Shown here piece after piece: positions 25,956 through 34,680 of a stretch of 64,000 nucleotides of DNA. The first letter of the stretch is position 1. The number at the start of each line of letters is the position of its first letter. The notes under the pieces were generated by a model. The model did not search any database, was not told the origin of the DNA, and saw only the letters and a list, made by a program, of their open reading frames with translations. A program made the position numbers and the translations under genes. The stretch is from the NCBI RefSeq assembly GCF_900106035.1, contig NZ_FNUC01000004.1, positions 1,240,001 to 1,304,000 on the forward strand, written 5' to 3'. Source of the DNA: Jiangella alba (lineage in GTDB: Bacteria > Actinomycetota > Actinomycetes > Jiangellales > Jiangellaceae).

Positions 25956-26000
25956 ACCCGTCGACATCGGCGTGACGGGTGTGACGGCTGTGCCGTCACA
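25956..26000. promoter_or_regulatory. Two stacked inverted repeats upstream of ponA
   Basis: ACCCGTC (25956-25962) pairs with GACGGGT (25974-25980). Immediately after, TGTGACGGC (25980-25988) pairs perfectly with GCCGTCACA (25992-26000). They lie ~135-180 bp before the penicillin-binding protein start, in the region shared with padR. They could be regulator sites or RNA hairpins in the ponA leader. Confidence 0.5.
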
Positions 26001-26133
26001 GCAGGTTTGAAACCCCCGAGGCGGGAGCAGGATTGGCGTGATCGACCATGGAGCGTCGTAGGCTCTGCATGACTCCGGAGCGCCTCATCGCGCGCACCGG
26101 ACTGCCGATGTCCCCGACCCGACCGGGAACTCA

Positions 26134-28566
26134 GTGACGAACCAAGGGCGCCGCCGCGCGGGTGACCGCGCGCGTTCGGCCGCGTCCAAGGGCGCGGCCC
26201 CCAGGACCGCCGCCTCCGCGGGCGCGGTCTCGTCGTCGACCCCTGACCGCCGCGGCGGGGGCCGGCGCTATGCCGCGGGCCGCGGCGGCAACAAGAAGAA
26301 CGGCAAGGGCCGCCGCAAGGGCTGGCGCAGGTTCGTCTCCTGGAAGGCCTTCGGGCTCTACGCGCTCGGCATGATGCTGCTCGGCGTCGCCGGCATCAGC
26401 ATCGCCTACGCCATGACGGACATCCCCGAAGCCAACGCGTTCGCCCGGTCCGAGGCGACCATCGTCTACTGGAACGACGGCGAGACCGAGCTGGGCCGGT
26501 TCAGCGCCGAGAACCGCGAGACCGTCGACATCTCCGACATCCCGCAGGCCTGCCAGGACGCCGTCGTGGCCGCCGAGGACCGCAGCTTCTACGACAACAA
26601 CGGGTTCGACCCGGTCGGCATGCTGCGCGCGGGCATCGGCTACATCCAGAACAACGGGTCGACGGCGGCCGGCGGTGGCTCCACGATCACCCAGCAGTAC
26701 GTCAAGAACTACTACCTGACGCAGGACCAGACCCTCACCCGCAAGGTGCAGGAGCTGTTCATCTCGGTCAAGATCGACCAGCAGCTCGACAAGGACGACA
26801 TCCTGGCGTCGTACCTCAACACCATCTGGTTCGGCCGCGGCGGCGTGTACGGCATCCAGACCGCGTCCCGCTCCTACTTCGGCGTGCCGGTGTCCGAGCT
26901 CGACACCGCCCAGTGCGCGGCGCTGGCCGGCATCCTGCGCTCGCCGACCCGCTACGACCCCACGCTGGGACCGGAGAACGCCGAGCGGTACCAGCAGCGG
27001 TTCTCCTACGTCGTCGACGGCATGGTCGACATCGGCACGCTCGACGCCGCGACCGCCGAGACGCTGGTGCCGCCGGAGGTCGTGCCCGAGCAGAAGACCA
27101 ACCGCTACGGCGGCCCGAACGGCTACCTGCTGGCCCAGGTCCGCGACGAGCTGATCGACAACGGCTTCACCGAGGAAGAGATCGACACCGGCGGCCTGCG
27201 CGTCGTCAGCACGTTCGACCCGCAGGCGCAGTCCGCCGCCATCCAGTCCGTCGAGGCGGAACGACCGCAGGAGCACGCCGACGGCGTCCGGGTCGGCCTC
27301 GCCGCCGTGACGCCGGGCGACGGCGCCGTCGTCGCGATGTACGGCGGTCCCGACGCCGTCGACCAGCCGTTCAACGACGCGCTCGACGCCTCGGTGCAGG
27401 GCGGATCGACGGTGAAGCCGTTCACCCTGGCGGCCGCGCTGGAGCAGGGCATCTCGCTGGAGAGCCGCTACTCCGGCAACACGCTCACCGACCCCATCCT
27501 CGGTCCGCCGGTGCACAACCAGGACGACAAGGAGTACGGCGAGGCCATCGACCTCGTCACGGCCACCGAGAACTCCATGAACACCGCGTTCGTCGACCTC
27601 GCCATGAACATCGGCCCCGACAGCATCGTCGACGCCCAGCTGGCGTCCGGCCTGCGCTACGCGGCCGACGAGGAGACGCAGCTGCGGCAGGACCCGCGCG
27701 TCACCATCGGCATCGGGCACGTCCGGCCCATCGACATGGCCGAGGCGTACGCCACGCTGGCCGCGGGCGGCCGGCACGCCGACTGGTACACCGTCCGCTC
27801 CGTCACCGAGCCCGGCGGCAACGTCCCCTACCGCGTCGAGCCGGCCCCCGAGTCGGTGCTCGACCCCGGCGTCGTCGCCGACACCACGTTCGCGCTGAGC
27901 CAAGTGGTGCAGAACGGCAGCGGCCGCGAGGCGCAGAACCTCAACCGGCCGGCCGCCGGCAAGACCGGCACCCACGAGGACCTCACCGCCTGGTTCTCCG
28001 GCTACGTGCCGCAGCTGTCGGCCAGCGTCGTGATCTTCCGGGGCGAGGGCGAGACCGCCGGCACCGTCTCGCTCGACGGCGTCGACGGCATGGACACCTT
28101 CACCGGTGGCGCCTTCCCGGCCCGCATCTGGACCGCGTTCATGGCCGGCGCGCTCGACGGCATGGAGATCCAGGAGTTCCCCGAGCCGGCCGAGGTCGGC
28201 GACGCGGTCAACCCGTCGCCCACACCGACGCCCACCCCGACCGAGACCCCGGACGAGGACGAGAACGGCGACAACGGCAACGACAACGGGAACGGCAACG
28301 ACGGCGGGAACGGCGGCGGCAACGGCGGTGACGACTCCGGGTCCGACGAGTCCGGCGACAACGGCGGCGACACGTCCGGCGACACCGGTGGTGACACCTC
28401 CGGCGAGACGGGCGGCGACGAGTCGGGCAGCGAGTGGTCCGGCACCGACGGCGGAGCCGGGGGCGACACCGGCGGCACCCCCACCGATGAACCGACCGAC
28501 GAACCGACCAACGGCAATGGCAACGGCAACGGCGGAGCCTGGGGCGACGGCGGCGCCGACCGCTGA
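26134..28566 (+). CDS. ponA: Class A penicillin-binding protein (glycosyltransferase/transpeptidase)
   Basis: An 810-residue bifunctional peptidoglycan synthase. A basic cytoplasmic N-terminus (1-70) and one membrane helix (~72-94) precede the glycosyltransferase domain, whose catalytic glutamate is E148 in EDRSFYDNNG, with GGSTITQQ and RKVQE motifs. The transpeptidase domain has S425 in STVK, SMN at 481-483 and KTGT at 610-613, all intact. After ~670 comes a Pro/Thr stretch and then a ~110-residue Gly/Asp/Asn/Ser/Glu-rich tail. GTG at 26134-26136; the ribosome site is weak. It is divergent from padR-ino1, as in Mycobacterium. Confidence 0.96.
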   Translation: MTNQGRRRAGDRARSAASKGAAPRTAASAGAVSSSTPDRRGGGRRYAAGRGGNKKNGKGRRKGWRRFVSWKAFGLYALGMMLLGVAGISIAYAMTDIPEANAFARSEATIVYWNDGETELGRFSAENRETVDISDIPQACQDAVVAAEDRSFYDNNGFDPVGMLRAGIGYIQNNGSTAAGGGSTITQQYVKNYYLTQDQTLTRKVQELFISVKIDQQLDKDDILASYLNTIWFGRGGVYGIQTASRSYFGVPVSELDTAQCAALAGILRSPTRYDPTLGPENAERYQQRFSYVVDGMVDIGTLDAATAETLVPPEVVPEQKTNRYGGPNGYLLAQVRDELIDNGFTEEEIDTGGLRVVSTFDPQAQSAAIQSVEAERPQEHADGVRVGLAAVTPGDGAVVAMYGGPDAVDQPFNDALDASVQGGSTVKPFTLAAALEQGISLESRYSGNTLTDPILGPPVHNQDDKEYGEAIDLVTATENSMNTAFVDLAMNIGPDSIVDAQLASGLRYAADEETQLRQDPRVTIGIGHVRPIDMAEAYATLAAGGRHADWYTVRSVTEPGGNVPYRVEPAPESVLDPGVVADTTFALSQVVQNGSGREAQNLNRPAAGKTGTHEDLTAWFSGYVPQLSASVVIFRGEGETAGTVSLDGVDGMDTFTGGAFPARIWTAFMAGALDGMEIQEFPEPAEVGDAVNPSPTPTPTPTETPDEDENGDNGNDNGNGNDGGNGGGNGGDDSGSDESGDNGGDTSGDTGGDTSGETGGDESGSEWSGTDGGAGGDTGGTPTDEPTDEPTNGNGNGNGGAWGDGGADR

Positions 28567-28608
28567 CCGGCCGCGGCCGGTCGAGGACACCCCCTAAGCT
28601 GTCGACTC

Positions 28609-30021
28609 GTGTCGGTGACGCCGGAGCGCCGCGCGGCCTCCGCCGCGCCCAGTCGTGACGACCCCGTCGTCGCGGGCCTGAGCGAGGCGGTCGGCGGGCC
28701 GTTCGGGCGCCGGGCCGCCCCGCCACAGCGGTGGTGGGGCCCGGTCCGGGTGGCGCTGCTGGTCGCCGTCGTCGTGCTGGCGCTCGGGCTGCTGGCCGAC
28801 CAGCCGTGCCGGGCCACCGGCTGGGCCGACCGCGCGGACCGGTCCATGTGGACGTCGCTGTGCTACAGCGACGTCGCGTTCCTGTACCGCGAGCGCGGCT
28901 TCGCCGACGGGCTGCTGGCCTACCGCGACAGCCTGCTGGAGTATCCGGTGCTGACCGGCGCCGTCATGCAGGTGACGGCGGTCGTGGCGGGCGGGCTGTA
29001 CGACGCGTTCGGCGGTGGCGGCGACCTGGCGCCCGCCTTCGCGGAGAGCGTGGTCTTCTTCGACCTCACCGCCGGGCTCATGGCCGTGTGCGCGCTGGGC
29101 GTCGTGGTCGCGACGGCGCGGACGGTGCCGCGCCGGCCGTGGGACGGGCTGCTGGTGGCGGCGTCACCGTTGCTGCTGCTCAGTGCCTACGTCAACTGGG
29201 ACCTGCTGGCCGTGCTGGCGACGTCGCTGGCGATCCTGGCGTGGACGCGGGACCGGCCGGTGCTCGCCGGGGTGCTGATCGGGCTCGGCGCCGCCACGAA
29301 GCTGTACCCCGCGCTGCTGCTCGGCGTCCTGGTGCTGGTGGCGCTGCGGTCGCCGGACCGGAGGGCGGCCCTGCGCGACGCCGCGCTGGCCGTCGTCGCC
29401 GCCGTCGTCGCGTGGTGCGCGGTGAACCTGCCGGTGGCCTGGTGGGCGCCGCAGGGCTGGCGGGAGTTCTTCACCTTCAACGCCGAGCGTGCCGCCGACT
29501 TCGGCTCCACCTGGTTCGCGATCGGCCTGCTCCGGCCGGGCCTGCTGCCCGAGTCCGTCGACGACCTCGCCGTCGTGTCCGCGGCCGTGCTGCTGGTGCT
29601 GATCGCCGCGCTCGCCCTCACCGCGCCCGCCCCGCCCCGCGTCACCCAGCTCGCCTTCCTCGCCGTCGCCGCGTTCCTGCTGGTGAACAAGGTGTGGTCG
29701 CCGCAGTACTCGCTGTGGCTGCTGCCGCTGGCGGTGCTCGCGCGGCCCCGGGTGCGCGACCTCGTCGTGTGGCAGCTGGCCGAAGGCGTCTACGTCCTGC
29801 TGCTGTGGCGGTTCCTGGCCACCCTCTACGACCCGTCCGCGCCGCTGCTGACGAACCACCAGTACGCGCTGGCCGTCCTGCTGCGGATCGCCGGGCTGCT
29901 CTGGCTCGTTGTGATGGTCGTGCGCGACATCCGCCGACCCGAGGACGACCCCGTCCGCCCGTTCCTGACGCCAGGCGACGCCACCGCGCCCCGGCACCGT
30001 CGGCGGGAGGCGACGGCATGA
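28609..30021 (+). CDS. Polytopic membrane protein, glycosyltransferase family 87-like
   Basis: A 470-residue protein with about ten to twelve hydrophobic segments. It has acidic residues after the first helix (CYSDVAFLYRERG) and the LLEYPVLTG motif, with a long run of helices after them, as in GT87/DUF2029 alpha-mannosyl- or arabinosyl-type transferases that use polyprenyl-phosphate sugars. The same kind of gene follows ponA1 in Mycobacterium. GTG at 28609 follows the ponA stop by 42 bp, and its own stop overlaps the next start (ATGA). It probably adds a sugar to a wall or lipid polymer outside the membrane; the substrate is unknown. Confidence 0.85.
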   Translation: MSVTPERRAASAAPSRDDPVVAGLSEAVGGPFGRRAAPPQRWWGPVRVALLVAVVVLALGLLADQPCRATGWADRADRSMWTSLCYSDVAFLYRERGFADGLLAYRDSLLEYPVLTGAVMQVTAVVAGGLYDAFGGGGDLAPAFAESVVFFDLTAGLMAVCALGVVVATARTVPRRPWDGLLVAASPLLLLSAYVNWDLLAVLATSLAILAWTRDRPVLAGVLIGLGAATKLYPALLLGVLVLVALRSPDRRAALRDAALAVVAAVVAWCAVNLPVAWWAPQGWREFFTFNAERAADFGSTWFAIGLLRPGLLPESVDDLAVVSAAVLLVLIAALALTAPAPPRVTQLAFLAVAAFLLVNKVWSPQYSLWLLPLAVLARPRVRDLVVWQLAEGVYVLLLWRFLATLYDPSAPLLTNHQYALAVLLRIAGLLWLVVMVVRDIRRPEDDPVRPFLTPGDATAPRHRRREATA

Positions 30022-31160
30022 CGGCCCGGACGCTGGCCGAGCGGGTCCGCGGCGTCGACCGCGACGCCCTCGGCATCTGGCTGGCCACCCGCGTCTCGAT
30101 GTGGATCACCGCCGGCGCCACCGGCTGGATGTTCGTCGCCGCCGGCCAGGACGTCGTCCCCGCCCTGGACCGGTGGCAGCAGTGGGACTACTGGCACTAC
30201 CTCGGCATCGCGCTGCACGGCTACGGCGGCCAGCCCACCGGCGTCCCCAACGAGGCGTTCTTCCCCGGCTTCCCGGCGTTCCTCTGGCTCGGCAGCGAAC
30301 TGGGGCTGCGGCACGTCGCCGCCGGGCTGATCGTGTCGCTGGTGGCCGGCGCCATCGCCGCCGTGGCGCTGGGCCGCATCGGCGAACTGGAGGGCGGCCA
30401 GCGGATCGGCCGGCTCACCGTCGTCGTCTGGGCCGTGTCGCCGTCGGCGGTGTTCCTCGCCGCCCCGTACACCGAGGCACTCTTCCTCGCCTGCGCGTTC
30501 CCGGCCTGGCTGGCGGCGCGACGGCAGCACTGGCTGGCGGCCGGCGTGCTGACGGCGCTGTCGTGCACGGTGCGGGTCAGCGGTGTGTTCCTCGCCGTCG
30601 CCGTCGCCGTCCAGTGGCTGACCACCCGGCGCGAGGCCGTCGAGCGGTCCGGCCGGCCCTGGTGGTCCGGCCTCGGCTGGCTGTTCCTGCCCGCGCTGCC
30701 GCTGCTCGCGTGGTCGCTCTACCTCGAGTCCGAGACCGGCGACTGGCTGGCCTGGCTGCACGCCCAGGCCGAAGGCTGGGACCGCCACTTCACCTGGCCG
30801 TGGACGTCGCTCGACACCACGTGGCAGGCCGCGTTCGGCGGCACGCAGTCGCCCGGGTTCGCGTGGATGTTCCGTGCCGAGATCGTCGCCATGCTCGTCG
30901 GCGTCGTGCTGACCGGCGCCCTGCTCTGGTGGCGCCGCTGGGGCGAGGCCACGTGGATCGGCCTGCAGGTCATCGCCTTCGGCACGTCGACGTGGTTCTT
31001 CTCGGTGCCCCGGGCCACGCTGCTGTGGTGGCCGCTGTGGGTGACGATCGCCCTGCTGGCCGCTCGGCGACGGTGGGTTCTGTGGGCCTACCTCGCCGTG
31101 TCCGTGCCGTTGATGTCGGTCTGGGCGGCCGCCTATCTGACGGGTCGCTGGGCGGGCTAG
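30018..31160 (+). CDS. Polytopic membrane protein, PIG-V-like mannosyltransferase family
   Basis: A 380-residue protein. I start it at ATG 30018-30020, which overlaps the previous stop; the frame is open far upstream, but that part is antisense-like shadow within the GT87 gene. About nine hydrophobic segments are visible. WQQWDYWHYLGIALHGYGG near residue 53, ahead of FFPGFPAFLWL, resembles the conserved luminal loop of PIG-V mannosyltransferases, and PYTEALFLACAFPAWL fits the second family motif. It probably transfers a mannose-type sugar from a lipid donor to an envelope acceptor, alongside its coupled neighbour. Confidence 0.85.
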   Translation: MTARTLAERVRGVDRDALGIWLATRVSMWITAGATGWMFVAAGQDVVPALDRWQQWDYWHYLGIALHGYGGQPTGVPNEAFFPGFPAFLWLGSELGLRHVAAGLIVSLVAGAIAAVALGRIGELEGGQRIGRLTVVVWAVSPSAVFLAAPYTEALFLACAFPAWLAARRQHWLAAGVLTALSCTVRVSGVFLAVAVAVQWLTTRREAVERSGRPWWSGLGWLFLPALPLLAWSLYLESETGDWLAWLHAQAEGWDRHFTWPWTSLDTTWQAAFGGTQSPGFAWMFRAEIVAMLVGVVLTGALLWWRRWGEATWIGLQVIAFGTSTWFFSVPRATLLWWPLWVTIALLAARRRWVLWAYLAVSVPLMSVWAAAYLTGRWAG

Positions 31161-31209
31161 TCGTCTGGCTCGGTCCGCCCAGGCTCGGGCCGCTGTCGTC
31201 CTCTGGCCG

Positions 31210-32253
31210 TTAGTCCCAGGCGAGGGCGTCGAAGGACGTCGTGGTGAAGCGGACCTCGACGTCGAGTTGGTCGCCGACGGTGGGCGGCTCGACGTCGGCG
31301 GGGAGCCAGATCATCGAGCACTGCATGTGCGGCGGCTCGGCGAACCAGCGCTGCTTGCCGGCGACGCGGAAGGGCGACAGCGACCGTCCGCCCGCCTCCA
31401 GCCCGCCGCGGGCCAGCGCCGTCGCCCGCTGCCGCAGCGAGCTCGCCGCGACCGGGGCCTGCAGCGCCACCCCGTGCGCCGTGCCGCCCGCGACCACCAC
31501 GACGGCGCCGTCGCGGCGGGCCCGGCGCTGCCGGTAGCCGTACGTCTCGCCGCGCCGCACCCGGTGCACGTCCAGCACCGTCGCCCGGGGGGTCAGCCCG
31601 GAGCGGTCGCCGAGCCAGAGCGCCGTCGCCACCCGCAGCCGCACCTCGGCGTCGGTGTCGCGGCCGACGGCCGCCGCGCGCTCGGCGCCCAGGTGGCTCG
31701 CCCAGACCGTCCGCGCCGCCGTCGGGACCGCCTCGAACGCGCGCCGGGCCAGCGTCGTCGCCTCGGCGGTGTGGTCGCCGGCCAGCGGCAGGTGCAGCGC
31801 GAACCCCTCGAACCGCACGTCGTCGAGCAGCTTCGCCGTCTCGGCCAGCTCGCCGGGGTCGATGCCGTGCCGTCGCATGCTCGTCAGCACCTCGACGACC
31901 ACCCGCGGCCGGGCGGCGCCGGCGGCCAACTGGCGCAGGTCCTCGAGCCGCGAAACGGTGTGCACGACACGGTCGTCGCCGACGGCGCCGGCCAGCCACG
32001 GCCGCCACGGCGACAGCACCAGTAGGTCACCGCCGAACTCGGGGCCGACGGCGGGCAGCTCGTCGTAGGTGCCGACGGCGAGCGTGGCCACCCCCAGCCG
32101 GGCCGCCTCGGCCGCCAGCACGGCGTTGCCGAAGCCGTAGCCGTTGCCCTTGGTGACGGGGACGACGGTGACGCCCGCGGCGGAGGCGTCCTGGACGTAG
32201 CGGCGCACCCGGCCGCGCCACTGGTCGGCGGCGATGTGCAGGGTCAGGGACAC
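31210..32253 (-). CDS. Alanine racemase-like PLP enzyme
   Basis: A 347-residue fold-type III PLP protein. The PLP lysine is K35 in PVTKGNGYGFG, and the barrel continues to ~230 with SMRRHGID. The C-terminal beta domain (~230-347) is recognisable from RRGETYGYRQRR, but the standard alanine racemase box with YGDGY is altered and the second catalytic tyrosine is uncertain. It may therefore act on another amino acid or with low activity. GTG at 32251-32253 with GGAG. It sits 4 bp after the FemX-like gene, consistent with the two supplying peptidoglycan peptide chemistry. The same pair occurs in other actinomycetes. Confidence 0.8.
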   Translation of the reverse strand: MSLTLHIAADQWRGRVRRYVQDASAAGVTVVPVTKGNGYGFGNAVLAAEAARLGVATLAVGTYDELPAVGPEFGGDLLVLSPWRPWLAGAVGDDRVVHTVSRLEDLRQLAAGAARPRVVVEVLTSMRRHGIDPGELAETAKLLDDVRFEGFALHLPLAGDHTAEATTLARRAFEAVPTAARTVWASHLGAERAAAVGRDTDAEVRLRVATALWLGDRSGLTPRATVLDVHRVRRGETYGYRQRRARRDGAVVVVAGGTAHGVALQAPVAASSLRQRATALARGGLEAGGRSLSPFRVAGKQRWFAEPPHMQCSMIWLPADVEPPTVGDQLDVEVRFTTTSFDALAWD

Positions 32254-32257
32254 GCGG

Positions 32258-33397
32258 TCAGCTCCGGCGCTTCATGTAGAGGTCGAAGGCGGAGTAGAGG
32301 ACCCGCGAGATCGGCAGGTCCCACTCCCCGACGTACTCGACCGCGTGGCCGCCGGTGCCCAGCTTGAACCGGATGAGGCCCGCGTGCGGGTCGTCCTCGG
32401 ACAGCGTGTCGGTGATGCCGCGCAGGTCGTAGACGGCGCACCCCTCGGCCAGCGCGTCGCGCATCATGCGCCACTGAATCGCGTTGGAGCCGCGGACGTC
32501 GCGCTTGGTCGTCGTCGAGGCGCCGTAGGAGTACCAGGCGTGCGTGCCGACGCGGGTCATGGTGGCCGCCGCGACGAGGTCGCCCTCGTGGTGCGCCAGG
32601 TAGAGCCGCAGCCGCTCCGGCGCCTCGCCCGTCATGGCCGCCCACATGCCCTCGAAGTACGACAGCGGGCGCGGCGTGAACGCGTCGCGCTGGGCGGTCT
32701 CGGCGTAGATGCGGTGGAACTCCGGCAGGTCGGCGACGGTGCCGAGCGAGACGACGACGCCGGACTTGTCGGCCTTCTTGATGTTGCGTCGCCACAGCTG
32801 GTTGAAGCCCTTGAGGACGTCGTCCTCGGACCGGCCCTCGAGCGGCAGCTGGAACACGTGCCGCGGCTGGCCGGCGGCGAAGCCGTCGACCTCGGCCGGC
32901 GGGCGCCAGCCCAGCGCCGTCAGCTGCTCGGCCAGCGCGGTGCCCGTGGCGGTGGTCTCGTCGGCAGGGACGTCGCGCAGCCGGGCGACGCCGGGGTCGG
33001 CCAGGGCGCTCTTCAGGGTCGCGTTGGACCAGCGGCGGCCCACCACCCTCGGCCCCATGCGCAGGCCGAACGCGCCCTGCGCCTTCACGTGCTCGACCAA
33101 CGGGGCGAGCCAGCGCTGGAGGTCGCCGACGGCGGAGATGCCGTCCCAGTCGATGCTCGGGCCCTCGGGGACGTAGGCGAGATAGCGGCGCACCCGCGGC
33201 GCTTTGCGGTACAGCACCAGCGCCACCCCGACCAGCTTGTCGCCGTCGAACCAGCCGACGGAGCGGGACCGCCAGTCGCGCTTGACCACGCCCCACGCCG
33301 GTGTCTGGAGGAAGCTGACGGAAGGCCGTTCGGCGATCGCGGCGAGATGCTGGTCGCTCGTGATCTCTCGGACGGTGAGGGCGGAGGAGCGTGTCAC
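32258..33397 (-). CDS. femX: FemX-like peptidoglycan bridge aminoacyltransferase
   Basis: A 379-residue protein made of two GNAT-like domains, as in FemABX enzymes, which add amino acids from aminoacyl-tRNA to the peptidoglycan stem peptide. Recognisable parts are FLQTPAWGVVKRDW near residue 30, LAYVPEGPSIDWD near 95, RNIKKADKSGV near 215 and DLRGITDTL near 320. The family symbol is by similarity; the amino acid added is unknown. GTG at 33395-33397 lacks a clear ribosome binding site. It is followed after 4 bp by the alanine racemase-like gene, so both are probably in one transcript. Confidence 0.9.
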   Translation of the reverse strand: MTRSSALTVREITSDQHLAAIAERPSVSFLQTPAWGVVKRDWRSRSVGWFDGDKLVGVALVLYRKAPRVRRYLAYVPEGPSIDWDGISAVGDLQRWLAPLVEHVKAQGAFGLRMGPRVVGRRWSNATLKSALADPGVARLRDVPADETTATGTALAEQLTALGWRPPAEVDGFAAGQPRHVFQLPLEGRSEDDVLKGFNQLWRRNIKKADKSGVVVSLGTVADLPEFHRIYAETAQRDAFTPRPLSYFEGMWAAMTGEAPERLRLYLAHHEGDLVAAATMTRVGTHAWYSYGASTTTKRDVRGSNAIQWRMMRDALAEGCAVYDLRGITDTLSEDDPHAGLIRFKLGTGGHAVEYVGEWDLPISRVLYSAFDLYMKRRS

Positions 33398-33437
33398 GGG
33401 GCGAGGGTACCCGGTTCGCGTGCGGACCCGAGAACGA

Positions 33438-34046
33438 TCACGAACGTCCGGGAGTGTCCGGTTGTGCCGGGCGGGTGAACTCGGCGTCGATCTCCAGCAC
33501 GACCGTCTTGCCGATCAGCACCCCGCCGGTCTCGAGGGCGCGGTTCCACGTGAGGCCCCAGCGTTCGCGGTCGATCTCGGTGCGCGCGCTGAGCCCGACG
33601 ACCTGCGCCCCCCACGGGTCGAAGCCGACGCCGTCGAAGCTGGCCCGGAACTCCACCGGCCGCGTGGTGCCCCGGATGGTGAGGTCGCCGGCCAGCACGA
33701 ACTCGTTGCCCTCGACGTGCGCGATGGTGGTGGACCGGAAGGTCAGCTCCGGGTGCTCGGCGACGTCGAAGAAATCGGGCGAGCGCAGCCGCTGGTCGCG
33801 GTCGTCCTCGCCGGTGGACAGGCTGGCCGTGCCGACGACGACCTCGACCTGCGACGCGGTGGGGTCCTCGCCGAGGGTCAGCGTCGCCCGGACGTCGTCG
33901 AAGCGGCCCTTGATCTGCGTGAGCATCAGGTACCGGACGGCGAACGTCACGTCGGCGTGCTCGGGGTCGAGCGTGAAGACGCCGGCGGCCGGCACCGTCA
34001 GCCCGTTCCACGGGTGCACGTTGCGGGCGATGTGTGCCTCGGCCAT
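33438..34046 (-). CDS. YceI-family lipocalin-like protein
   Basis: A 202-residue protein with the YceI signatures FTLDPEHADVTFAVRYLM, IKGRFDDVRATL, RDQRLRSPDFFDVAEHPELT, DLTIRGTTRPV and DRERWGLTWNRALETGGVLI. The fold is a beta barrel that binds isoprenoid-like lipids. I see no signal peptide, so it is probably cytoplasmic, as for many actinobacterial members. ATG at 34044-34046 with AAAGGGC; an upstream ATG at 34085 is less likely. It is divergent from a MarR regulator with 76 bp between, and that regulator probably controls it. Confidence 0.92.
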   Translation of the reverse strand: MAEAHIARNVHPWNGLTVPAAGVFTLDPEHADVTFAVRYLMLTQIKGRFDDVRATLTLGEDPTASQVEVVVGTASLSTGEDDRDQRLRSPDFFDVAEHPELTFRSTTIAHVEGNEFVLAGDLTIRGTTRPVEFRASFDGVGFDPWGAQVVGLSARTEIDRERWGLTWNRALETGGVLIGKTVVLEIDAEFTRPAQPDTPGRS

Positions 34047-34070
34047 GGCCTGCCCTTTCTCTGACAAATG

Positions 34071-34114
34071 TGCGTCAACATTCAATATTTTGCGCCGTCA
34101 ACCATTGTTAGCAT
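34071..34114. promoter_or_regulatory. AT-rich divergent control region between YceI and MarR genes
   Basis: The word GTCAAC occurs at 34074 and again at 34097, and AATATT at 34084. TAGCAT at 34109-34114 is a plausible -10 box ending 8 bases before the MarR ATG, which has no Shine-Dalgarno site; the transcript may be leaderless. The DNA is strongly AT-rich relative to the rest of the window. Confidence 0.45.
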
Positions 34115-34122
34115 CAGCATCT

Positions 34123-34629
34123 ATGGCGACGACGCGAATCATCGACGACGACCGGCTGACCGCCGTCGGCCTGCTCGTCGAGGTGCACCGGGGGCTGACC
34201 AACAAGTTCGCCGCCCGCCTGGGCCGCCACGGCCTGTCCGAGAACGAGCTGGAGATCCTGCTGCGGCTGGGTCGCACGCCCAACTGCCAGCTGCGCATGA
34301 GCGACCTCGCCGCGCAGACCAGCCTGACCACCAGTGGCGTCACCCGCGTGGTCGACCGGCTGGAGCGGGCCGGCCTGGTGGTGCGGGCCAGCTGCGACAC
34401 CGACCGCCGCGGCACCTGGGCCGTCCTCACCGACACCGGCCTCGAGCGGGTCACGGCCGCCGTCGCCGACCACATCGAGGACGTCGACCGCTGGTACACC
34501 GGCCTGCTGACGCCGGAGCAGCTGCAGGCCCTGACCGAGGCCCTGCGCATCGTCCGCGACACCGTCCGGCCCGAGGCCGTCGCCGGCGTGGCGGAGGCGG
34601 CCCGGGCGCGGCCGCACGTGGACGCCTGA
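34123..34629 (+). CDS. MarR-family transcriptional regulator
   Basis: A 168-residue winged-helix regulator. The central helix-turn-helix runs through LRMSDLAAQTSLTTSGVTRV and the wing RLERAGLVVRASCDTDRRGT, followed by TDTGLERV and the helical C-terminus. I start at ATG 34123-34125; the frame runs upstream through the antisense of the YceI gene, which I reject. There is no ribosome binding site, fitting a leaderless mRNA. Divergence from yceI suggests it represses that gene and perhaps itself. The ligand is unknown. Confidence 0.93.
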   Translation: MATTRIIDDDRLTAVGLLVEVHRGLTNKFAARLGRHGLSENELEILLRLGRTPNCQLRMSDLAAQTSLTTSGVTRVVDRLERAGLVVRASCDTDRRGTWAVLTDTGLERVTAAVADHIEDVDRWYTGLLTPEQLQALTEALRIVRDTVRPEAVAGVAEAARARPHVDA

Positions 34630-34680
34630 CCGGTCGGCAGGCCCCCGCCCACCTCGAACTGGCGCGCCGACGCATGGCCG

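Noticed and set aside
25980-26000. TGTGA...TCACA as a Crp site
   Set aside because: The spacing is 11 bases rather than 6; kept only as an unassigned inverted repeat.
26131-28590. Minus-strand open frame of 819 codons
   Set aside because: Antisense shadow of ponA, whose catalytic motifs are intact.
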